Source: Anaerolineales bacterium
GTDB taxonomy: Bacteria > Chloroflexota > Anaerolineae > Anaerolineales > Villigracilaceae
Direction: 5' to 3'
Length of the DNA stretch: 5,041 nucleotides
Assembly (NCBI GenBank): GCA_025938055.1
Contig: JAICQC010000355.1
Coordinates: forward strand, 1 to 5,041
Position 1 is the first letter of the stretch. The number at the start of each line of letters is the position of its first letter. Made by a program: the position numbers and the translations under genes. Of the stretch, positions 1 through 5,041 are shown in pieces. The notes under the pieces are model-generated. The model did not search any database and was not told the origin of the DNA. It saw only the letters and a program-made list of their open reading frames with translations.

Positions 1-354
1 CAAAACCAATTTTTGGACGCGTATTCCAGTGTCAACGGCTGGCAGTGGGATGAAAAATTCCTGTTCTTCTATATTTACTCCTGCCTCAAAATTGCCAAGC
101 AGTTATGCAAATTACGTGGTCCGCGTCCCTGGCCGGAAGGAGACGAACAACAGGCGCAGGTCTGGTTGATGATCGAACAGGGACTGACGATCCTTGAGGC
201 TGCCAAAACCAGAGCCTCGCAAAAAGAAACTGAAGTGCCTGTATATGAATTCGCAGAAATCAAGAAGGCGACAAGATGGTCGAAAGCCGCTCAAATAAGC
301 AAATCGGCTACCTCCTCCGCAGCTATCCTCGTCTCTCACAGACCTTTGTACTGA
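1..354 (+). CDS. C-terminal part of a probable APH-fold phosphotransferase (5' end outside window)
   Basis: The frame is open from base 1 to the TGA at 352-354, leaving 117 residues of a longer protein. A TTG at 13 is only an internal codon, since the frame continues upstream of it. The visible part is soluble and mostly helical: an aromatic-rich segment (W-Q-W-D-E, then F-F-Y-I-Y, residues 14-26), a basic segment ending L-R-G-P-R-P-W-P (38-45), and an amphipathic helix with V-W-L-M-I-E-Q-G-L-T-I-L-E (about 51-64). No catalytic motif lies inside the window. The segment C-L-K-I-A-K-Q-L-C-K-L-R-G-P-R (28-42) can be aligned by eye, with one gap, to L-I-R-L-A-L-H-S-W-E-K-M-K-G-S-R near the end of the kinase at 3540. 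APH-type kinases usually end in helices of this kind, so I infer a related kinase. The last 26 codons overlap the glycosyltransferase gene and encode a Ser/Ala-rich tail that is probably not conserved. Coding status is fairly sure; the family is a moderate guess. Confidence 0.55.
   Translation, partial: QNQFLDAYSSVNGWQWDEKFLFFYIYSCLKIAKQLCKLRGPRPWPEGDEQQAQVWLMIEQGLTILEAAKTRASQKETEVPVYEFAEIKKATRWSKAAQISKSATSSAAILVSHRPLY
263..268 (+). promoter_or_regulatory. Shine-Dalgarno site of the glycosyltransferase gene
   Basis: AGAAGG lies 7 bases before the ATG at 276 and supports that start. The glycosyltransferase frame has a TGA at 246-248, so no start further upstream is possible apart from a rare ATT at 249. 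The next Met is at residue 54, which would remove the conserved N-terminal strand. The site lies inside the coding region of the upstream gene, which suggests translational coupling. Confidence 0.6.
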
Positions 355-1544
355 ACGAGATCCTGGCGTTGGAAAAGATCGGTGTATCGATCCAGATCTT
401 TGCCCTGACCAACCCCCGTGAGAAGGTTGTTCAAATGCAGGTAGACCAGGTTCAGGCACCCATCCATTATCTGGATGAAGGCATGCAGCAGCGATCCTGG
501 AGGAATCTGTTCAGTGAAAATGCGCGAGTAGCCAGCCTGCACTTCAAAGGATACCTCCGCTCTCTGGTGTATATCGCGGCGAATCGCAGCATCGACGAAG
601 GCTACACGGCAAGCAACCGCTGGGAGTGTTTTCTGCAGGCCGTCCACCTGGTCTTCCTCCTGGACCAGCAGCCGCGCAACAGTGGAAAAACGATCGATCA
701 TCTGCATGCTCATTTCGCCCATGACCCGGCGCTGATTGCCTACCTGGTGCATCTCATGACTGGCATTCCATTTAGTTTTACGGCGCATGCCCGTGATCTC
801 TTCCAGGTGCCCGAGAAGGCTCTGACAGATCGAATCCGCACAGCGAATGCCGTCGTCACCTGCTGCCGGGCGAACGTGGAGTACCTGAACCAGATCGCCC
901 CCTCGCAGCAGGCGAAATTTTCGCTGATCTACCATGGCGTGAACCTGGAGCATTTTCAAGCACGTGCAAACGATGGTCAGCGCTCTTCGCCAAAGAAACC
1001 TTTGATCTTGTCTGTAGGACGATTGGTCGAGAAAAAAGGATTTCAGGATCTTCTGCAAGCCTTGCTGCTTGTTAAGAAGAGTGGCGAAGATTTCCAATGC
1101 GTCATTTACGGAGCTGGTCCACTCGCGAAGCCGTTGGAGGAATGGATCGAGCACCATGATATGACAGGCGAAGTTAGCCTGAAGGGCGACCGCACCCAGC
1201 AGGAACTGATCAACGTCTATCATAGCGCCACTCTTTTTGTCCTTACTCCAGTCCAGACCGATGATGGCGACAGAGACGGTATCCCAAATGTGCTGGTTGA
1301 GGCGATGGCTGTTGGCTTGCCGGTGATCACGACCGCGGTTTCCGGCATACCGGAACTGGTCGAGAACAATCAAAATGGTCTTTTATACCAGCCCCATGAT
1401 GTTGATGGCATTTCCGCCGGAATCATTGATCTTCTGCGCAATGCAGAGAAGTGCAGACGGTTGGGCAGTGCAGGCTCCAAAAAGGTGATGGAGCATTTTG
1501 ATGTCACCCAGGCTGCCAACCGTCTCAAGACCTTGTTTGTCTGA
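276..1544 (+). CDS. GT4-family glycosyltransferase (GT-B fold, WcaL/ExoL-like)
   Basis: This 422-residue protein is a full-length retaining glycosyltransferase of family GT4. Such enzymes move a sugar from a nucleotide-sugar donor to a glycan, lipid or small-molecule acceptor at the inner face of the membrane. The N-terminal acceptor domain opens with G-Y-L-L-R-S-Y-P-R-L-S-Q-T-F-V (11-25), typical of colanic-acid/exopolysaccharide-type GT4 enzymes. It contains H-A-H-F-A-H-D (144-150) and the F-T-A-H-A-R-D segment (168-174). The C-terminal donor domain begins near 240 with L-S-V-G-R-L-V-E-K-K-G (245-255), followed by the glycine-rich I-Y-G-A-G-P (277-282). The donor motif is D-G-I-P-N-V-L-V-E-A-M-A (334-345), followed by G-L-P-V and S-G-I-P-E-L-V. 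The usual E-x7-E is therefore D334-x7-E342, a form I believe is common in this subgroup. No signal peptide or membrane helix is evident. The gene overlaps the preceding one by 79 bases and is followed 38 bases later by an ABC exporter. The family is confident; donor and acceptor are unknown. Confidence 0.93.
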   Translation: MVESRSNKQIGYLLRSYPRLSQTFVLNEILALEKIGVSIQIFALTNPREKVVQMQVDQVQAPIHYLDEGMQQRSWRNLFSENARVASLHFKGYLRSLVYIAANRSIDEGYTASNRWECFLQAVHLVFLLDQQPRNSGKTIDHLHAHFAHDPALIAYLVHLMTGIPFSFTAHARDLFQVPEKALTDRIRTANAVVTCCRANVEYLNQIAPSQQAKFSLIYHGVNLEHFQARANDGQRSSPKKPLILSVGRLVEKKGFQDLLQALLLVKKSGEDFQCVIYGAGPLAKPLEEWIEHHDMTGEVSLKGDRTQQELINVYHSATLFVLTPVQTDDGDRDGIPNVLVEAMAVGLPVITTAVSGIPELVENNQNGLLYQPHDVDGISAGIIDLLRNAEKCRRLGSAGSKKVMEHFDVTQAANRLKTLFV

Positions 1545-1573
1545 AATTTTTATCTATTTACTTTCGTGAATTT

Positions 1574-1578
1574 GGTGA
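1574..1578 (+). promoter_or_regulatory. Weak Shine-Dalgarno-like site of the ABC transporter gene
   Basis: GGTGA sits 4 bases before the ATG at 1583, closer than the usual 5-9 bases and not a perfect match, so initiation may be weak. The 38-base gap 1545-1582 is AT-rich and contains no convincing promoter. Confidence 0.35.
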
Positions 1579-1582
1579 TCTA

Positions 1583-3526
1583 ATGGGCAAATCTTCTTCC
1601 GATAAAGATAAAAGTGATAAAAAAGAAAAAGGCTCTTCGAACAGCCTGAATTTCAGCCGGCTTGTGGGACTGCTCCTGCGTTTCATGGGCAACTCGCGAC
1701 GGAACTTCTTTCTGGCTGCCATCATGTTGATTTTTGAACAGGTCGCTGCCACCGCCGTCGGCTATGTGGTGCCCGGTCTTGCAGTGGCTCATGCGACACG
1801 ACGGCTGGCCGAAATGAGAGAAAATCCAGCCGCCATTGGTTTCCTCCCCGTGGATTTCCAAATGCTTGCTTTGATCACCGTGGCGCTTCTTGTCCTCACA
1901 ATGATCAACAGCCTGTGTGACTCCCTGGCGGAGATCTATCTTGCCCAGGGAGGGCGCAGGGTTGGCTACAATATGCGCGTGTTCCTGTACGGGCATCTGC
2001 AAAAACTTTCCATGACATTCCACAGTAAGAGCCGGACCGGAGATATTCTCACCCGGGTGACATCAGATGTGGCGGCGGTGGAAAGCTTCATTATTGGCAA
2101 TCTCTCGGATTTCGTTGGCAGTGCGCTGGCACTCATTATCCGTATGGGTGCGATATTCTGGATCGCCTGGCAGGTGGGCATCGTTGCTTTAATTGTGATC
2201 CCGCTGATGGCAGTGATCTCCAATTATTTTTCGAACCGAATCAAAGCGGCGAGCAAGAAGTTGCGCTCCAGCGAAGGCGAGCTGGCATCTGCCGCACAGG
2301 AAATGTTAGCCTCGATCCGGGTCGTGCAGGTGTATGGTCAGGGGAGCTACGAACAGTCGCTCTTTTCCGGGCAGAGCCAGAAAGCCATGAATGCCGCTCT
2401 GGAGGCTGCATCCTACCAGGCACGCTTTAGCTGGGTGGTCAGTGTCGTTGGCGCCGCCTCAACGGCCGCGGTCATCTGGGTGGGATCATGGATACTCTTC
2501 GGAAGCCCAATCGGAGCGAATGCCGGTAATCTAGCGACATTTATCGTCTGGATCGAGGATATGTTCAAACCGTCGAAGAGACTCATCTCCGAGTGGAACG
2601 CATTTGGCAAGCTGTATGCCAGCCTTGAAAGGATCAATGATCTGATCGAGATGAAACCCGAGGTGCAGGATAAACCTGGCGCGATTACAGCACCTCCGTT
2701 TCATGGCCGAATTGAGTTTCGAAATGTAGTTTTCGCGTATCCCGCAAGCGAAACCTCGAAAAAAAATGCGAACAAAAAACCACGCCCGACTTTGAATGGT
2801 CTCTCCTTCGATATACAACCTGGTCAGGTGGTAGCAGTGGTGGGTCATACTGGCGCCGGGAAAAGCACCATTGCCCAGCTCATCCCCCGGCTGTATGATC
2901 CCGATGAAGGGCAGATCTTGATTGATGGACGTGACATTCGCGACTTCACACTGGAATCCCTGCGCGCAGAGATGAGCATGGTCCTGCAGGAGTCCATCCT
3001 GTTCACAGGCAGCATCGTCGAGAATATCGCTTATGGACGGCCCGAGGCGAGCGGCGCAGATATCATTGAGGCGGCCAAAAATGCCAACGCACATGAGTTT
3101 ATCTCCAAATTCCCGGACGGTTATTACACTCTGTTAGAGGAGCGCGGGTCGAATCTCTCCGGCGGGCAGCGCCAGCGTATTGCAATTGCACGCGCCTTTG
3201 TCCGCGACACACCGATTCTGATCCTGGATGAGCCCTCGACAGGGTTGGACGCAGAATCGACGGACCTGGTGCTTCAAGCCCTTCGCAAACTGATGCAGGG
3301 CAAGACCACGATCATCATCTCTCATGAGCTCAACCTGATCCGCGATGCAGACAAGATCATCGTCATCAAAGAGGGCGAGATCGAGCAGGTGGGAACGCAC
3401 GATGAATTGATCCGCGCTGGCGGGCTGTACGCCAACCTGTATGCCATGCAGTCGCGGCAAAGGGCGATGGTTGGCAGTGCTGTGCCCGCGGGGGAGGGAG
3501 TGAATCCGCAGGATGAGAAAGAGTAG
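1583..3526 (+). CDS. ABC transporter, fused permease/ATPase half-transporter (ABCB/MsbA-like exporter)
   Basis: This 647-residue protein has the membrane-domain-then-ATPase layout of type IV (B-family) exporters, which work as dimers and export lipids, drugs, peptides or glycolipids at the cost of ATP. The membrane domain spans about 25-345, with hydrophobic stretches near 42-63, 92-115, 170-190, 195-213, 282-306 and 312-327, fitting six helices. The intracellular-loop motif F-H-S-K-S-R-T-G-D-I-L-T-R-V-T-S-D (146-162) is classic for this family. The ATPase domain is complete: A-loop Tyr386, Walker A G-H-T-G-A-G-K-S-T (421-429), Q-loop Gln469, signature L-S-G-G-Q (525-529), Walker B I-L-I-L-D-E with catalytic Glu550, D-loop S-T-G-L-D (552-556) and switch His581. 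It should therefore be an active ATPase. Only one such gene is visible, so a homodimer is the simplest assembly. Oddities are a Lys/Asp-rich N-terminal tail (1-20) and a Lys-rich insertion (390-401) between the A-loop and the next strand. No C39 peptidase domain is present. Substrate unknown; the neighbouring glycosyltransferase and kinase suggest a glycosylated or lipid-linked product. Confidence 0.95.
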   Translation: MGKSSSDKDKSDKKEKGSSNSLNFSRLVGLLLRFMGNSRRNFFLAAIMLIFEQVAATAVGYVVPGLAVAHATRRLAEMRENPAAIGFLPVDFQMLALITVALLVLTMINSLCDSLAEIYLAQGGRRVGYNMRVFLYGHLQKLSMTFHSKSRTGDILTRVTSDVAAVESFIIGNLSDFVGSALALIIRMGAIFWIAWQVGIVALIVIPLMAVISNYFSNRIKAASKKLRSSEGELASAAQEMLASIRVVQVYGQGSYEQSLFSGQSQKAMNAALEAASYQARFSWVVSVVGAASTAAVIWVGSWILFGSPIGANAGNLATFIVWIEDMFKPSKRLISEWNAFGKLYASLERINDLIEMKPEVQDKPGAITAPPFHGRIEFRNVVFAYPASETSKKNANKKPRPTLNGLSFDIQPGQVVAVVGHTGAGKSTIAQLIPRLYDPDEGQILIDGRDIRDFTLESLRAEMSMVLQESILFTGSIVENIAYGRPEASGADIIEAAKNANAHEFISKFPDGYYTLLEERGSNLSGGQRQRIAIARAFVRDTPILILDEPSTGLDAESTDLVLQALRKLMQGKTTIIISHELNLIRDADKIIVIKEGEIEQVGTHDELIRAGGLYANLYAMQSRQRAMVGSAVPAGEGVNPQDEKE

Positions 3527-3530
3527 AGGA
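3525..3530 (+). promoter_or_regulatory. Shine-Dalgarno site of the downstream kinase, overlapping the ABC stop codon
   Basis: AGAGGA lies 9 bases before the ATG at 3540. Its first two bases are part of the TAG stop (3524-3526) of the ABC gene. A ribosome ending on the ABC gene would be placed at this site, which points to translational coupling and co-expression. Confidence 0.6.
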
Positions 3531-3539
3531 CAACCAACT

Positions 3540-5041
3540 ATGCCGAGCCAATCGATTCAAAATCTACTGGAGGGTCTCGAGAACGATCTTCCGCGCAGCC
3601 TCCAGCTTCAAGAAAAGGTTCCTGCCCTGGCGGAAGCCTTTGATGCCGGGCGGATGAAGGCAACCTTACAGGAAACCCTCCTCGGATCGGGAGAGAGTCA
3701 GTATTCCATTGTCGAATGTGTTCCGGGACAAGCGCTTTATCTGCTGGACCACACTATTAATATGCAGTTCAAGCTGAAAATTCGGGATAATAGTAATAAC
3801 GAGACGCTCGCCACGCTGGTCAACGCGCGGCTTTTCCAGGACGCCGCTGCATGTCAGGCATTTCTGGACGAGGCACTGATGCCCGTCGCTGCGCGAATGG
3901 AGGGCCGCCCGGAAATTAAGCGGTTTGCCAGACCTGTCGCGACGGTGGAACATCTGAATATGACCCTCTCCGTCTACCCTATCGATGGTCTCATTCCCAC
4001 GCTGGTGGATGCAACAAATCCCGGCAAGGTCGCCAGCCTGTTAGCTGAAACCCTTCCAGAGGCGTTGTCAGGTGTGTTCTCCATTCAGGAGGTGCACCAG
4101 TTCCTGGCTCACTATGGGCGTTACAAACGCTGCGTTTTGCGCTACACGATTGACGGCGTACACACGGAAACGCAAGCCCCACAGCAGGTAACGGTCTACG
4201 GGAAGCTGGACGCAGATGGACTGGGTGCTGCAACGGTGGATATTATTTCGGCGCTGCATGAGAGATTGAGTGAGCCAGAGCTGCCTTATCGATTCAAGAT
4301 CCCTCATTCGTTAGGCTTTTTTCCAGACTACCAGCTGCTCCTGATGGAAGCGCTTCCTGGAAAGCCGTTCTTCAAGCCACTCTTGAAAGCCTGGATAGAC
4401 AAAAGCAATCATCAGACAGCCGGGAATGAAAACTCATCGCACGAAGAGGAAGCAAACCTTGAGAAAGCCATTCAGACATGCGCCCTGATCGCTGTCACCC
4501 TGCACGGCTCTGATATTCAGATCGGTCCGCGAACATCGCTGGAACGGCAGGTCGATAAGTTGCTGGAAGAGACCGAGGTTCTCTCCCACGTGTTCCCTGA
4601 AGTGGGTGCCCAGGTCAAAGCCTGGATCCACCAGACGGTCGAGTTCGCGCAAGCCTATCCTGCCATGCCCACCTGTTTCAGTCACGGTGATTTCACCTAT
4701 ACCCAATTGATCTTCGACGGAAAAAATGGCGGGCTCGTCGATTTTGATACGATGTGCCAGGCAGAGCCGGCACAGGACCTGGGTCATTACCTCGCCTACC
4801 AGAGGCTCAATATCATCAAGGACCAGGATCCTAATTCCCCGTTCCCATCGGACGAGATCGAGCATCTGTGCGCTGTCTTCCTGGATACCTATATCGAAAC
4901 CGCAAAAGCCTGGATTCCCGACGAGGCACTTCTGCGGGGCCGGGTCGCGATTTATGAATTGATCAGTCTTATCCGGCTGGCTCTGCACAGCTGGGAGAAA
5001 ATGAAAGGCAGCCGACTAAAGCAAACAATGACGCTGCTCGA
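3540..5041 (+). CDS. APH-fold phosphotransferase (kinase) with N-terminal extension; 3' end outside window
   Basis: The frame runs without a stop from the ATG at 3540 to the last base, giving 500 complete codons; the C-terminus is missing. The core is an aminoglycoside-phosphotransferase/choline-kinase-type domain that would transfer phosphate from ATP to a hydroxyl group of a sugar or small molecule in the cytoplasm. Its N-lobe has R-C-V-L-R-Y (197-202) and V-Y-G-K-L (219-223), where Lys222 is the likely ATP-contacting lysine. The hinge-like L-L-L-M-E-A-L-P-G spans 266-274, and L-H-G-S (321-324) recalls the family's helix before the catalytic loop. The catalytic loop is S-H-G-D-F-T-Y-T-Q (381-389) with base Asp384, followed by metal-binding D-F-D (401-403) and A-Q-D-L-G-H-Y-L (411-418). 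The residue expected to be metal-binding Asn is Gln389. Residues 1-180 are an extra region that may be a degenerate N-lobe copy. A hydrophilic stretch (about 287-306) looks like a loop insertion. The gene follows the ABC gene by 13 bases. The family is confident; the substrate is unknown, and antibiotic resistance should not be assumed from the family name. Confidence 0.88.
   Translation, partial: MPSQSIQNLLEGLENDLPRSLQLQEKVPALAEAFDAGRMKATLQETLLGSGESQYSIVECVPGQALYLLDHTINMQFKLKIRDNSNNETLATLVNARLFQDAAACQAFLDEALMPVAARMEGRPEIKRFARPVATVEHLNMTLSVYPIDGLIPTLVDATNPGKVASLLAETLPEALSGVFSIQEVHQFLAHYGRYKRCVLRYTIDGVHTETQAPQQVTVYGKLDADGLGAATVDIISALHERLSEPELPYRFKIPHSLGFFPDYQLLLMEALPGKPFFKPLLKAWIDKSNHQTAGNENSSHEEEANLEKAIQTCALIAVTLHGSDIQIGPRTSLERQVDKLLEETEVLSHVFPEVGAQVKAWIHQTVEFAQAYPAMPTCFSHGDFTYTQLIFDGKNGGLVDFDTMCQAEPAQDLGHYLAYQRLNIIKDQDPNSPFPSDEIEHLCAVFLDTYIETAKAWIPDEALLRGRVAIYELISLIRLALHSWEKMKGSRLKQTMTLL

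Noticed and set aside
336..1373. Long open frame on the minus strand (345 codons) opposite the glycosyltransferase.
   Set aside because: It is wholly antisense to a clear GT4 gene and shows no recognisable motif. It is best explained as a codon-bias shadow.
1525..1552. Small hairpin (TCA-a-GAC / GTCTGA) followed by AATTTTTA at the end of the glycosyltransferase gene, resembling an intrinsic terminator.
   Set aside because: The stem is only six pairs with a bulge and half A/T, overlaps the stop codon, and is followed by just five T. The next gene is 38 bases away in the same direction, so strong termination is unlikely.
1545..1582. TATCTA (1551-1556) as a possible -10 promoter element before the ABC gene.
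   Set aside because: No acceptable -35 box lies 16-18 bases upstream; the nearest TTG-like element is about 12 bases away. AT-richness alone is not enough to call a promoter.
1618..1631. A-rich A6-G-A5-GG stretch that looks like a slippery A-AAA-AAG site for programmed -1 frameshifting.
   Set aside because: The zero-frame codons are AAA AAA GAA, so the heptamer is in the wrong phase. No downstream stimulatory structure is apparent, and the zero frame encodes a complete ABC exporter.
4434..4988. Minus-strand open frame of 184 codons near the right edge.
   Set aside because: It lies opposite the H-G-D and D-F-D motifs of the downstream kinase, whose plus-strand frame is open over all 500 codons. 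The minus-strand protein shows no family signature.
3540..5041. Calling the downstream kinase an aminoglycoside-resistance gene.
   Set aside because: The APH fold is shared by many sugar, choline, homoserine and metabolite kinases. The long N-terminal extension, Gln in the catalytic loop and biosynthetic-type neighbours do not support a resistance role.

Overview
The window is a fully co-directional (+ strand) bacterial gene run with almost no non-coding DNA. It holds four genes, two of them cut by the window edges. In order they are the C-terminal end of a probable phosphotransferase-type kinase (1-354), a complete GT4-family glycosyltransferase (276-1544), a complete single-chain ABC exporter half-transporter (1583-3526), and a large aminoglycoside-phosphotransferase (APH)-fold kinase that starts at 3540 and is still open at the last base. 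I found no RNA genes, mobile elements, CRISPR arrays or attachment sites. The longest gap between genes is 38 bases.

The organism cannot be fixed from this sequence. The base composition looks balanced to moderately GC-rich, and Shine-Dalgarno-like sites precede the genes. The combination of a WcaL/ExoL-like glycosyltransferase with 'C-V-L-R-Y ... Y-G-K' phosphotransferases suggests an environmental bacterium such as a member of Chloroflexota (Anaerolineae-like). That is an impression from family resemblance only.

The tight packing looks like one operon: a 79-base overlap, then a 38-base gap, then a 13-base gap with the ribosome binding site overlapping the previous stop codon. The simplest reading is a small surface-glycan, glycolipid or glycosylated-metabolite cassette. 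In that reading the GT4 enzyme adds a sugar, one or two APH-fold kinases phosphorylate a sugar or small-molecule intermediate, and the ABC exporter moves a lipid-like or amphipathic product across the membrane. The substrate cannot be read from the sequence.

The most interesting points are these. An APH-type kinase probably lies on each side of the glycosyltransferase/exporter pair. The downstream kinase has an extra N-terminal region of about 180 residues that looks like a degenerate second kinase N-lobe. Its catalytic loop reads H-G-D-x4-Q instead of H-G-D-x4-N. The ABC protein carries unusual lysine-rich segments encoded by poly-A tracts, one of them inside the nucleotide-binding domain.
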